From contig NC_055996.1 of the NCBI RefSeq assembly GCF_018446385.1, positions 14,309,317-14,373,316 on the forward strand: a stretch of DNA of 64,000 nt, read 5' to 3'. This document shows positions 1 through 12,340 of this stretch, piece by piece (position 1 is the stretch's first letter; every line of letters begins with the position of its first letter). Both the position numbers and the translations under genes were made by a program. The stretch comes from Zingiber officinale (lineage: Eukaryota; Streptophyta; Magnoliopsida; Zingiberales; Zingiberaceae). The notes under the pieces are model-generated. The model saw only the letters and a list, made by a program, of their open reading frames with translations. It was not told the origin of the DNA and searched no databases.

Positions 1-663
1 TTAGAGATAAAAGTCATAATAGTTGAAAATTAAATTTTTTATTTATTGCTTTTATATTATGCTGTGTGTGCATGTTAGTTTACAAGTTTTAGTAGGCTAG
101 CATAGTTAAAATTCCTCATTTATAAATAACTAAGTGGGAGAGGGATTTTTAAGTAAATCTCATGGTCTCCATTACTGGTTTGTAAGTGAAGCAAACAAGC
201 TTGCGCGTTGGCTCTGAGTGCCTTCCTCCATAACGGATGAGCTTGTTTGCGGATCACTAGAACAGACTTCCATTTTTGGATGACTATAGGAAGTTAATTA
301 AGAGCGTGTGATCTTCCCCAACGGAAGGGGCATAATCTTATTAATGGACTTAGTGTCAAATAATGGTATACACTTAGACACATCTAATAGTATCCTCCCC
401 ATTGGAGTCACTGCTATTATTTGTGTGACCAAATGATACCAACTATTAATTTTATTTGTCAAAAAGTTAGGTTGACAAGATAATAAAATTAATGGGTTAA
501 AACCCTCCTTTTACAAATGTTGAATTTGTATACGTCCACACTAACGTGGCATACAAAATTCACGGTGTTTTGAGGTGTTGGTTAATTTAAAATAGTATTG
601 TTTGAGGAATCAATATTATTCTAAATTTAGAGTTCTGACCAAAAGTTATTTGTGATTCTTAGG
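1..663 (+). other. Untranslated leader of the copia element
   Basis: About 660 bases precede the gag start without a convincing long reading frame. The frame opens slightly upstream with a GTG at 652, but the first ATG in frame is at 664, which I take as the start. No primer-binding site is seen, so the leader is longer than what is shown here. Confidence 0.6.
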
Positions 664-3600
664 ATGACTTTCAACCCACTGTCCATCATACTTCAACAGA
701 ATAGACTTACTAGACCTAATTACATAAATTGGAAAAGGAACCTGGACATTGTTCTTACTGCTGAAAGCTATAAATTTGTACTGACTGAGCAGTGCCCTGA
801 AGCACCTACTGGTGAATCTACCCAAGAGGAGATTGAATATCATAGGAAATGGGTAAAAGCAGATGAGATGGCGCGGTGTTACATTTTGGCTTCAATGTCA
901 AATGTATTGCAACATCAGCATCAAGATTTACCAACAGCCTATGATATTATGAACAATCTCAAGGAACTCTTTGGTCATCAGGATAGGGCTTCTAGGCAAG
1001 AAGCCATGAGAAAGATAATGACAGCCACCATGCAAGAGGGTACTCCTGTAAGGGATCATATCCTAAAGATGATGGCTTATCTGAACGAGATACAAATCCT
1101 TGGAGGAGAAATTGATGGGGAAACTCATATCGATATGATCCTCCAAACGCTACCTAGAAGCTTTGAGCAGTTCCGCCTGAACTATAATATGAATAAAAGG
1201 ATTTATTCATTGGCAGAACTACTGACAGAACTTCAGGCAGCAGAAGGATTATTTCGTCACAATGCTCAAATTCACTATGCTGAAAATGGTTCTACTTCTA
1301 AACCGAGAGGAAAGAAGAAGAAGAAACAAGCTGGTTCAGCAAAGAAAGTGAATAAATCTCAGAGTACGGGATTTAAAGCTGGAGTGAAGAAGCCGAAGGG
1401 CAAGTGCTTCATCTGCAAGCAGGCAGGACATTGGAAGGCGGACTGTGCTCGTAGGAACCAAAACAAAGGTATATCTCATGCTCTAGTTGTTGAAACATGT
1501 TTAGCGGTGTTATCTACCAGCACCTGGTGTGTAGATACGGGAGCCACTGATCATGTCTGTAATTCCTTGCAGGGGCTCCAGGAAACCCGACGACTATCTG
1601 AAGGAGAGATTACCGTCTACATGGGCAATGCTACTAAGGTGGCAGCTGTTGCAGTGGGAGACGTCTACTTATCTTTTAGTAGAAATAGAAATTTGGTTTT
1701 AAGAAATTGTCTTTATGTACCCAGTTTTAGAAAGAATTTAATTTCAGTTTCTAAACTGTTTTTAGATGGATATTCAGTTTCTTTCAGTAACGATGTAGTT
1801 ATTAAAAGAAATAAAGTGATTATCTGTTCTGGTGCATTGGTTGGCAATTTGTATACTTTAAATCCAATTTCTTCCACAAAGCAAAACATGGAAATTTATA
1901 ACTCATCTTCTAACTCTAATAAGAGAAAAGAACCTTCGGAAATGAACCAAGCATATCTTTGGCATCTAAGGCTTGGTCATATTAACTTAAGTAGGATTCA
2001 GAGGCTTATAGCCGATGGACTTTTGGGTTCGTTAGAGTTGGAAAACTTTTCAACTTGTGAATCCTGCTTGGAAGGTAAAATGACCAAGAGGTCGTTCAAG
2101 GCCAAGGGGTATAGAGCCAAAGAAGTGTTAGAGTTGGTTCACTCTGATTTGTGTGGTCCTATGTCTGTCCAGGCAAGAGGAGGTTTTGAATATTTTGTCT
2201 CTTTCATAGACGATTATTCAAGATATGGATACATTTACCTAATGCGCCGCAAGTCCAAGTGCTTTGACAAGTTCAAAGAATACAAGGCTGATGTGGAGAA
2301 ACGATTAGGTAAAAGTATCAAGACACTACGATCTGATCGTGGTGGTGAATACCTCTTAGGAGAGTTTAGGAATTACTTATCAGAGGCTGGGATTCAATCC
2401 CAATTGTCTGCACCTGGAACACCCCAACAGAATGGTGTAGCAGAACGAAGGAATAGGACTCTTATGGAGATGGTTAGATCGATGATGAGTTATTCAGAAT
2501 TACCAAATTCGTTTTGGGGATATGCTCTGGAAACAGCAGTGTATGTTTTGAACTTAGTACCTTCTAAATCAGTTTCTTCTACTCCCATAGAATTGTGGAA
2601 TGGGCGAAAACTCAGTCTAAGACATATTCGGATTTGGGGTAGTCCAGCACATGTGCTGAAACCAGATGCTGATAAGTTAGAATCCCGTACAGAAGTTCGT
2701 GTGTTTATAGGATATCCCAAAGGAACGAAAGGTGGTTTATTTTATAGTCCTAAAGACCAGAAGGTCATTATTAGTACCAATGCCCAGTTTTTAGAAGAAG
2801 ACTATATAATGGATCACAAACTCAGTAGCAAAGTTGTTTTAGAAGAACTTAGAGAGGACACATCTACTTCAATACCAACAGTACAAGATGAAGTACCACA
2901 AGAGACTGTAACACGTGTCACACATGATACACAACCACAGACAGTGCCCCGTCGTAGTGGGAGGGTTGTAAGGCAACCTGAAAGATTCATGTTTTTGGGA
3001 GAGTCTTCGGATTTGATCCTGGGTAAACATGAACCTGATCCCCGGACATATGACGAAGCACTCCAAGATATAGATGCAGCATCTTGGCAAAAGGCGATGA
3101 ATTCTGAAATAGAGTCTATGTACTCTAATAAGGTCTGGGAGCTTGTAGAACCACCTGATGGTGTAAAAGTCGTTGGATGCAAGTGGATCTACAAAAGGAA
3201 AAGAGGGAAAGACGGGAAGATAGAAACCTTCAAAGCTAGGCTTGTTGCGAAAGGGTACACTCAGAAAGAGGGAATCGATTATGAGGAAACCTATTCACCG
3301 GTAGCCATGCTTAAGTCTATCCGGATACTCTTATCCATTGCTGCTCATATGGATTATGAGATTTTGCAAATGGATGTCAAGACAGCTTTCCTTAATGGAA
3401 GTCTTGAAGAGAACATCCATATGAAGCAACCAGAAGGGTTCATTGAAAAAGGCAAAGAGCATCTAGTGTGCAAGCTTAATCGGTCCATTTATGGACTGAA
3501 GCAAGCTTCAAAGTCTTGGAACATCCAATTTAATGAAGTAATCCAGTCGTATGGATTTATTCAGTGTCCGGATGAGTCTTGTGTATACAAGAAGTGTAAC

Positions 3601-4620
3601 GGAAACGTGGTGGTATTTCTTGTACTATACGTAGATGATATTTTGTTAATTGGCAACAATGTCAAGGTATTATCAGACGTAAGGGTATGGTTGTCCAAAC
3701 AATTTGATATGAAGGACTTAGGAGAGTGTGCACACATTCTTGGGATCAAAGTGATAAGGGATCGCAAGAAAAGAATGTTGTGTCTGTCCCAAGCTTCATA
3801 TATAGATACAATCCTTGCTCGTTTTAGTATGCAGAATTCCAAGAAAGGTTTCTTACCTTTTAGGCATGGAATATCTCTATCTAAAGAGATGTCTCCTAAG
3901 ACATCAAAGGAGATAGAAGACATGAAAGCAGTTCCTTATGCCTCGGCTGTAGGAAGCAATATGTATGCAATGCTATGTACGAGACCTGATATTTGTTTTA
4001 TCGTGGGCATGGTCAGCAGATATTAGAGTAACCCTGGACAAGGACATTGGACTGCGGTAAAGCATATATTAAAGTACCTGAGAAGGACTAGAGATTATAT
4101 GCTAATTTACCATGCAGACGATTTGCTCCCTGTGGGTTACACGGATTCAGATTTCCAATCAGATAGGGACAATAGTAAGTCTACATCAGGCTATGTGTTT
4201 ACTTTAGGAGGTGGAGCCATTTCATGGAGGAGCGTTAAGTAGAAATGTGTATCGGACTCAACCATGGAAGCTGAGTATGTAGCAGCCTCTGAGGCAGCTA
4301 AAGAAGCAGTATGGCTCAGGAACTTTCTAATGGACTTAGATGTGATTCCTGGTTTGCCCAAAATTATCACAATTTATTGTGATAATAGCGGTGCAGTTGC
4401 AAACTCGAAAGAACCACGAGCTCATAAGGCAAGTAAACATATAGAGCGCAAGTACCACCTGATACGAGATATCGTGAAGCGAGGAGAAGTTGTCATCGCC
4501 AAGATTGCATCAGCGGATAACCTGGCAGATCCTTTCACTAAGGCCCTTCCAGCGAAAGCTTTCGATCGGCATGTGGAGGGAATGGGAATCAGATGTATGG
4601 TAGAAGATATGGCAACTTAG
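664..4620 (+). pseudogene. Copia gag-pol polyprotein with two in-frame stop codons
   Basis: One frame runs for 1319 codons, interrupted only by TAG at 4024-4026 and 4240-4242. Visible domains are: gag (about residues 1-230); a CCHC zinc knuckle from residue 248 (CFICKQAGHWKADC); an aspartic protease with DTGA at about 291; the GAG-pre-integrase HLRLGH; an integrase core with HSD, FIDD and the E in NGVAERRN; a reverse transcriptase with YVDD at about 989; and RNase H with STSGYVF and MEAEY at about 1201. The first stop replaces the codon expected for Gln before SNPGQ. The second sits before KCVSDSTMEAEY, where related elements have Gln or Lys. There are no frameshifts, so the copy is young. 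It lies directly upstream of its own polypurine tract and LTR. Confidence 0.93.
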
Positions 4621-4630
4621 TCATTAGTAT

Positions 4631-4641
4631 AAGTGGGAGAT
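4631..4641 (+). other. Polypurine tract of the copia element
   Basis: AAGTGGGAGAT lies immediately before the TGTT start of the 3' LTR. This is the expected place and composition for the primer of plus-strand DNA synthesis in LTR retrotransposons. Confidence 0.85.
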
Positions 4642-6983
4642 TGTTAGAGTGTATACTGAAAGCCTAAGCTTTGTAAACATTCATTATGAATAAAGAATCA
4701 CATTTGGTCAAATTGTCTATATTTGTTTGTAGTTGTTCATTTAATTTATATTGTAGATAACATAGTATGTGGTGTCACATACAGAAGATGATGTTATCAG
4801 TACCTTATAAATTATAAACAGTAGCTCACGACCAAAATAGAAAGGAACAAACCATTAGAAGGTCGTAGTGTAATTAGGTATTAGTTTATCTTGACTATAT
4901 AATTACACTAGTACACTCAGAGTGTATTGAGTAGGACCATTTGAGGTCGTTTCTTTTATACTGACTTTATAAAGGAACAAAGACCTCGGTTATTATGGAA
5001 GTGTGTGTTCTTAATCCTAATATAATAACAAGCACATATATTTGATATTTATTTCTTTAATTTATCAATGGGTGAGATTTAGTTCGATGAATCAATAAGC
5101 CTAATAAGTTGGGAAATGATATCACTTATAGTGTGTGTTGTTGATTATAGAAGGAAACTGTGTCCTAGAGATACTAGGTTGATAATGTCCCCAAGAGGAG
5201 CTCATAAGGATTGTCATGTTAAACCCTGCAGGTGGACTTAGTCCGACATGACGATAAGGTTGAGTGGTACTACTCTTGGACTTAGATATTAATTAAATGA
5301 GTTGTCAGTAACTCACTTAATTAGTAGACATTCGATATCTTAAACACAGGGAGACTAACACACTCATAATAAGAAGGAGCCCAAAAATGTAATTTGGGAT
5401 TGGTGCGGTAGTTCAATAATAGTTCTCTAGTGGAATGAATTATTATTGATAAAATTAAGTTGTGTGTTCGGGGCGAACACGGGATGCTTAATTTTATCGG
5501 GAGACCAAAACCAATTCCTCCTCTCGGTCCCTATCGTAGCATCTTATTTATAGAGTACTATACTCACCTATACCCACCTTCTATACCCACCAATAGGGGG
5601 CCGGCCAAGCTAGCTTGGGAACCAAGCTAGGGCCGGCCTAGGTATTAATTTTGGTGGTCGGCCCTAGCTTGAACCCAAGCTAGTGGGGGCCGCCCAAATT
5701 AAATTAAAAAGGAATTTTAATTTTAATTTTTATTATGTGGAAGAAATAATTTATTAAAGAGAATTAAAATTAAAATATCTCTCTTATAAAAGATCTACAA
5801 AAGATTAAAGAAAGATATTAAATCTCTTTCCTTATTTGTAGATCGGTGAGATATTTTATTTTCTCTTTAAAAATTATTCACATGTTATAAAATTAAAATT
5901 ATAGAAATTTCCTTTTATCAACCATGAAGAGATTTTTAAAGAGAAATTTTATTTTTTAAAATTTCCGGAAACAAATTAGGAAGTTTTAATTGTTGATTGA
6001 AACTTGTCCAATTTGTTCTTCATGATGTGGCCGGCCACTTGAATTTAATTGGGGAAATTTTATTTTAATTTTTCTCAATTAAATCATGTCAAGGAAATTA
6101 AGGAAATTTTATTTTAATTAAATTTCCTAATTTGCCTAGGCCAAGGAATATAAAAGAAGGGGTGAGGGTGCCTTCATGAGACACAACCTCTATTATTTCT
6201 CTCCCTCTTTTATTCCTTGGAGTGGCCAGCCATCCTCTTCCTCTCTTCCTCTTTGTGGTGGCTGAATCTCTCAAAGGCTTGGAGCTCTTGTGGCGGCCGG
6301 ATACTACTTGGAGAAGAAGAAGAAGAAGAAGGAGAGAAAGCTAGTATCTCTTGGAGCTTGGTTGGTGTTTTGATTTTCTTCCTTGGTGAAGCTTTTTTAT
6401 TGGCCGAACCTAGCTAGGAGGAGAAGAAGGTGGTTGGTGGTTTCTCATCTCGGAAGATAGTTGCCCACACAACGTCCAAGGTTAGAAGAGGAATACGGTA
6501 GAAGATCAAGAGGTTTTTCTACAAGGTATAACTAGTAATTTTTCTTTCCGCATCATACTAGTTATTTATGGAAATAATACCAAATACAATAGGCTTACGT
6601 TCTAGAATTTCGAATATGTTTTTCGATGTTGTGTTCTTTTGTTTTTTCTTTTCCTTGTGATTTGATTGTTCTTTTCGGTTAACCTAAAGTTATTTTAGGA
6701 AATTAAATATTAGATTTCTATAAAAGGTTTTGTCTAGTCGGTGGTGGTTGCTCCCATATCCAAGAAGGCTGTGTGCCTCGCCACGTCAGTACTGGGAACC
6801 AATTATGGAAATTAATATTTAATTGAATTAATAACTTAAGGTGATTTGGGTCGAACGTGTTAAGTTCCGCAGGCGATCCAAATTTTAATTTAAAAGAACA
6901 CATGGTAGCTAGGAAAAGGTTCAGACCTTTGTACAAAATTTTTGTACAGTGGAACCTCTAGGTTTTCCGAGTAGCAACCAACA
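4642..6983 (+). repeat. 3' LTR of the copia element (2342 bp)
   Basis: The LTR starts TGTTAGAG after the polypurine tract and ends CCAACA, giving the TGTT...AACA inverted termini. The right end is fixed exactly because the next base (6984) resumes the gag reading frame of an opposite-strand copia element after 53 codons. At 2.3 kb it is long for a copia LTR. It contains purine/pyrimidine-rich U3 sequence, a TATA box at 6149 and a CT-rich region after it. Confidence 0.92.
6149..6156 (+). promoter_or_regulatory. LTR TATA box
   Basis: TATAAAAG in the LTR is followed about 30 bases later by a CT-rich segment (6185-6215), a plausible U3/R transcription start. This is inference from position and motif only. 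Confidence 0.55.
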
Positions 6984-7142
6984 AGGAGGTGCCTCCGGAA
7001 TGGACTGCTCCAAAACGTACAGTTTACATTCTTGTGTGAGAACGATTCTCAGATTCCTGTACCAGCCTAGGAAATTAGCTCCGTTGAGCTTGTCCTTCTC
7101 AAGGACGGAACGTAGGGAGAAAGAGTTCGTATTTGACGTCAT
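6984..7142 (-). pseudogene. 5' fragment of copia gag, interrupted by an LTR
   Basis: The frame starts MTSNTNSFSL and shows the copia gag signature LNGANFLGWYRNLRIVLTQE, then ends ...IPEAPP where the opposite-strand LTR terminus begins (on this strand TGTTGG). Exactly 53 codons remain of a domain that is normally several hundred residues. The abrupt switch from gag codons to LTR sequence at 6984/6983 is direct evidence of nested insertion. Confidence 0.85.
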
Positions 7143-8630
7143 GGTTATCTACAACAGAAAAATATAAAAAAAATAAATAAATATCATATTCTATTAATCA
7201 TCTAATTAGGCCTTTAATTAAATGATGCTCCCACTGAATTCTATAATTCATGTGGGACAAGATCCACATCATACTATGCCCTGAGTTAGCTTTGGCTAAA
7301 TCGCCCAAGACTTAGTATGATCGGTAGGTAACTAATTATCAATTACATCTCTATGCAACTCTTGTTTATAGGATCAAGATCCGCATTTATATTAAAACTC
7401 GAGTTAGCTTTGGCTAATACGCCCAAGAGTTAATATAAACGTGATTTTGACCTATCTACCAACCATTGGAAAATGCCTATAGTTAATCTCGATCCAATTG
7501 AGTTAACTAGTTACTCAATCTAATTGAGTTGTACTCACTCATGCGTTGATAGATGGGACCAAGATTGTCCCTCCGTACCCTACCAAGATAATATGTGTTG
7601 CTTTGCTTTGGCAGATTCAACAACAACATGTGATCGAGGTAGTGATAGGTATCACGACATGGTAGGCATTTCGAGTTGACGCGATTGAGATCTAATCTAA
7701 TCGACGAGGTGTATCATATACGCGATTTAGATCTAATCTAATTGTTAGGGCGCATCATGTACGCGATTTAGATCTAATCTAATCGTTAAGGCGCTAATTA
7801 ATTACTATTCTAGCATGCATCACATATACACATACAAGCAATTAATTAAATATTTTGTGATTAGTCATGGCCCTACTACGATCTTCTCAAGCCAATGAGA
7901 AGATCGGATGGTCAACCTAAGGTCAACAGCTTCTCAAGCTCCTTCCTTTGACCACCTTGTGTTGCTCGCGCCCTCCTCGTAACTCCGTCTCGAGTGGACC
8001 TTCAACTGCTCCATTTTGTACATTACAAAAGTGAAACTCGAGTTACATTCGAGTCTAAACTATTTACAACAGGAATAAATAAATAGAAAGGCACAACGCG
8101 CAGGTCGCATATCAAATATACAACACGCACAATCACATGACGGCACGCATGCCGTATTATGAATTACAACACACAATATCCAATCAAATTGGGTCTTTTG
8201 GTCCATGACCATCACAAAATAATACATAATTCTAAATTATGTAATTTCTATAAATTTCTATAATTTTTCTTACAATTTTTACGAGTAAAAATTCCCGGCG
8301 GTCCCGTTTAGCGATTTTCCGGCACAATCGCGGAACGAAGCCCCTTGCAGGGTTAGGGGCAGCACCCCTACCCGCGATATAACCATCGCGAGTGTTCCTA
8401 AGCGATCCTACAACACCTTAGTCCGCTATCCCAAAACGATTTGGGGCGAAACCTTGCCGTTTCGGAAATATTTTCTCGGTAGTCGAAGCCTACAAGTGTC
8501 TAAACACTTGTGCTTCGCTTCTACGAGAAAATTACCCATAAAATCTATAAAAATCATAAAAACACAGAAACTTACAGATCTGTAGAATTTCATAAAATTC
8601 AAAATAAAATTCGTATGCGCTTCGCACGTG

Positions 8631-8642
8631 GCTCTGATACCA
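8631..8642 (-). other. Primer-binding site (initiator tRNA-Met type)
   Basis: On the minus strand the sequence is TGGTATCAGAGC, the usual complement of the initiator tRNA-Met 3' end. It sits one base from the CACAACA end of an LTR. This fixes the LTR/leader boundary at 8644. Confidence 0.9.
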
Positions 8643-8643
8643 C

Positions 8644-9085
8644 TGTTGTGTTTTTCGGGCCGTAAAAACCGCTTTTTGCGTTGCGGAAACCCCGAAATTC
8701 CCATGCCACCGGATCCGTGCGAAGATTAAAATTTCGTAAAAAGTAAAAACTTTCACGTACAAGTTTTTTAAGCCTAGATCTATTTTAGATCTACAAGATA
8801 AGAATTTACCCTTGATGCGAAGCCCTTCGCTTAATCCCGCTCGTCCAAGGTTCGCCGGATCTCGAGAGTATCAAAGTAGATACTCCTCTATGTGTATCCA
8901 CACAAGCAAGAGATGGAGAAGAAATCTTGAGTGTGCTAGCACTCCAAGAAGTCTCGGCCATAGAGAAGGAGAGGGAGAGAGGAGAAGAGAGCAATGAGGA
9001 AGAAGATGGAAGTTTCAAAACAAAATGAAAACTCCCAAGATGATTAAGTGGCCGACCACTTTCATGAAAGATGATTAAGTGGCAC
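8644..9085 (-). repeat. 5' LTR (partial) of the minus-strand copia
   Basis: On the plus strand it begins TGTTGTG next to the primer-binding site. Its outer end is not visible because sequence of a different LTR family starts at about 9086, so the right coordinate is an estimate. Confidence 0.6.
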
Positions 9086-9845
9086 CACTCGGTCGGTCGG
9101 GCGATCAAGTCAACACTCAGATATCATCGGCCGGTCGGGCGAGCATGCCCCGACCGGGAGGAGAAGGTTCCGGTCCGATCCCGCCTTTGACACGGGGAGG
9201 TGCCAAATGACCGACGCTCAATGGAGTATTGGACGTGGGATGGAGGAGGAGACGATATGTAGAAGCCAGGCCGAGCAGCTACCCCGCTCGGCTAGGCAGC
9301 AGGACTCGACATTGGCAGAGAATAACTTCGGTCAAGCGGACGTCACACAAGCACATGGGAGTTCCGACCGAGCAGACGCGACACATGAAACGAAGTCCCG
9401 ACCGAGCGGGTAGTACACTGGAACAGCAAAGTCCCGGTCGAGCGGCTATCCCACTCGACCTAGCAACTACCTCGCTGTGTTATCCTTTGATATCCTTTTG
9501 GGAGTTAGTGTCGCTGACATCAGGCATGGTCAACCAAAAGATCATACGACAAAAACTTTCACTGTCGCATCAGAGATATGCTCGCCCTATTAAGGTATTG
9601 TGTCAAAGATACTTTACTGACAAGTCTTTTTAGGGGAAACTTTGGGAAGTGTGCTCGCCTTGGGAAGCATGTACACGCGCTACAAGAGCTCTATATAAAG
9701 GGGGTCCAAGCATCGGCGAAGGTACGCAATAGACACTATTCGTGTTATATTGTTCATTCTTGTTGTTGCTTCACCTTCTACATCATCACCGGTGACTGAC
9801 TTGAGTATCGGAGGGCTAACGCCAGGAACCACTTCCCAGTAATTT
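9086..9845 (+). repeat. LTR fragment, family shared with the right window edge
   Basis: The segment at 9086-9250 matches 63690-63850 closely (for example GGAGGAGAAGGTTCCGGTC and TTTGACACGGGGAGGTG). It also has degenerate units of roughly 35 bp around 9325-9435, a promoter-like TATATAAAGG at about 9690 and an end motif (TGAGTATCGGAGGG) that resembles the minus-strand solo LTR at 26740-27491. I read it as a truncated LTR of a gypsy-like family; no coding region is attached. Confidence 0.6.
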
Positions 9846-10670
9846 TTATTTCATTTTGTTATTTTTTTATTAGTTTTATTTTTTTTAATAAGCTTTATTT
9901 GTTATTTTTTTCAGCATTTTTTTTTGTTTTATTTCATTTTTGATACATGTCAAAACCTCCTATTCCTTTTAACTTACCTATTATCAAATCCTTGACAACT
10001 CCTGACATATATCAGAACTTCCCTCTCTCTCTAAATTACCCCTCTCTTTTTCTTTTAAATTTCCCACCCTCCAACCCTTAATATACAACACATGTCAAAA
10101 TCTCTCTTTTCTTTAAATTTCCCACCCTCCAACCCTTAATATATGATACATATCAGAATCTCTCACTTTCTTTAAATTACCTTCTCTCCAACCCTCGACG
10201 AATGTCAAAATACCTCCTCTCTTTAAATTAATTACCCCTCCTCAACCATTATTTTTTTATGTATTAAACACGTACTCTTCATTTGAAAAAAAAATATTTG
10301 TTCTTAACTATAAATATGTTTACTATTAATTATTAGTATTTTTATTAGTTTTATATATATAATTTTTATTTTGATCTATATTTTTATAATTTTTAAAATT
10401 TTTACAAATAATAACTCATAAAATCTACCACTAGAAAATAAACAAAATTACAAACATATAATAAAAAAATTCAAAAACAATAAAACCGATCAAAAAATTA
10501 ATTAAAAAACTGGTTAAAAAAACTAAAAAAAACTGCCGTCTATTTAAAAAAAATAAAATAAAATATATATATATATATATATAAAAGGGTATAAACGTAA
10601 AAGCAAAGGAGGGGAATGCGTGTGCGCGAAAGCACCTCTTACCTGTGAACCAGACAGTCCACCTATTAAT
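9846..10670. other. AT-rich intergenic DNA
   Basis: There is no gene or clear transposon. Repeated pyrimidine-rich sentences (ACATGTCAAAAYCTC and CCCACCCTCCAACCCTTAATAT, about 9945-10230) form a degenerate tandem array of roughly 60-70 bp. A (TA)n run lies at about 10563-10582. Confidence 0.5.
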
Positions 10671-11779
10671 AAATAGAGAATATTTGATAAACTGCATAAC
10701 ATATTTATTCTTTATTAAAATACAATTTCGTTGCTGTACTATTACTGTGTTTTTTTTTTTTTTTTTTTTTTTTTGGCATATTCATTCTAGTTGCCTCACT
10801 CTGTTAATTTACTTTTCTACATGAATAGCAACTATAAGAATATAAAGAAGTTTAGGATAAGTTTACCTATCCATTTATTTTGTCATTGTCTTATCTCACC
10901 AAATTTGTTTAGTCAATTGTATGCTTTGATCACCTATATATACAAAATTATAAATGTCAAGAATAAATACAACTCATGATTCTCAACAAATTATCTTTGG
11001 TGTTATTTAGTGGAAGAAAATATAAGATGATTCAGTCATGGTGCTCCTATATTATGACCAACCAATCTTGTTAAGCACATGTTTTTGGTTCAAAGTTTAT
11101 TCTTCTATTTTTGTAGGTCACGGATTTATATTTCAGAAGTAATCTTTTATAAAGTAAGATAAAATTATGTATAATAGATCATTACTTATTACCTAAGAGT
11201 TTTTATTGACAGAAATTTTATGGATCGAATTATCTTTTACTGTAATGTACTCGAGAATGTGACCTTTAATTTCTACTCGTGTGTTAGTTCATTTGCTTCT
11301 CTTATCGATCTGGTATGCTTCAAGAATAACTCCACGTCAAGATTTCCCTTTTAATTTATGCAAAATGCTTACTTAATTAAAATAAAAAAATTAATTAATC
11401 AGGTCAAATAAAGTTGAATCTAATAGACCGATCCAGTCTCACAGAATAAAAAAAGTACATGTGGAGATTAATTATGATAGTCAGTATTCTTAAATTCGAT
11501 CTATTATCCATTAAAACAAAATTTCTCAATAATATATAAAGTCTCAAACTCTATATCCTTAATTTATAATTATAGATTTTTATTCTATATTTAGGTCTCA
11601 AGTTATATTTGACCTCATATAACTTTTGACCCCTGTTCAAAGTCTAAATTTGATACACCAGATCTCGGTTACTGATAGAGTGAAAAAAATTGTCATTTTT
11701 TTTTAATCATGGAATAATGAAATAAATCAAAAAATAAATGAAATGGGATGAATTGAGATGATTTTTTTTTTCTGTAAAT

Positions 11780-12340
11780 ACGTGATTAATTTAAAAAAAT
11801 GATAAGCAAGAGAAAAATCTTAGGAAAAAACTTGAGTGATAAACATATAAAATAATGAGCCCATAAAAGTGAAATAATGAACTATCAATTTATGTATTTA
11901 TTCTTAATTTTTTAGAGGACCTTTCTAACCTAGAGGACGTTTGACATACGGGTACAAATGAGCCAAACTCAGATTAAGTCGGCTCGAGATCGAGAAAATT
12001 AAAGAAGCTCAGCTCAAGCTAGTTTGTGAAATTGAACGGTGAATTTAAGTGAAAAAAAATAAGAATTCAAACCTTAAACCTCTAACAAATCAAATGAAAC
12101 ACTTTAGCCTCAATACCTCCTTAATTTATTATTTCATTTTAAAATAGTAATTATTTTAAATATTAAAATATTGAATTGGTCTGGTTCACACAAGATGGAT
12201 GAATCATCGAGCCAATATTAAAAGGACTCGAGATCCACTTGAATATTAAATGAACTAGCCCGAGCTCGACTCAAATTCGGTTAACTTTGAACTTGAGTTG
12301 AGCTTTGATCGAGCTGCTCGCGAACAACTTGACTCATTTA
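11780..12340. repeat. Insert unique to the left arm, AGCTCG-rich repeat
   Basis: The right arm passes from one flank to the other with only a short sequence between, whereas the left arm has about 560 extra bases. Its ends show GAGCCAAACTC...GGCTCGAG and CGAGCTCGACTC, the same sequence style as the hAT-type MITE at 15177-15661. Exact ends and target duplication were not resolved. Confidence 0.45.

Larger units (their letters stand above)
1..6983 (+). mobile_element. Ty1/copia LTR retrotransposon, 5' LTR outside window
   Basis: The order is leader (1-663), gag-pol frame (664-4620), polypurine tract (4631-4641) and 3' LTR (4642-6983). Domain order protease, integrase, reverse transcriptase, RNase H defines copia rather than gypsy. 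The 5' LTR and primer-binding site must lie upstream of base 1. The 3' LTR ends inside a gag codon series of an opposite-strand copia at 6984, so this element is a younger insertion. The 5-bp target duplication on this side should be AGGAG (6984-6988); its partner is outside the window. Two nonsense codons make this copy non-autonomous. Confidence 0.93.
6984..9085 (-). mobile_element. Older copia element on the minus strand, truncated
   Basis: Read on the minus strand it has an LTR (about 9085 to 8644), a tRNA-Met-type primer-binding site (8642-8631), a leader of about 1.5 kb and the first 53 codons of gag (7142-6984). There it is cut by the 3' LTR of the plus-strand copia. The rest of its body should lie beyond base 1. 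The leader holds no other recognisable gene. Its U3 end seems to be replaced at about 9085 by another LTR family; that boundary is approximate. Confidence 0.75.

Noticed and set aside
6217..6417. 66-codon frame in the copia LTR
   Set aside because: It lies in the transcribed part of an LTR, overlaps a GAAGAAG run, and resembles no protein.
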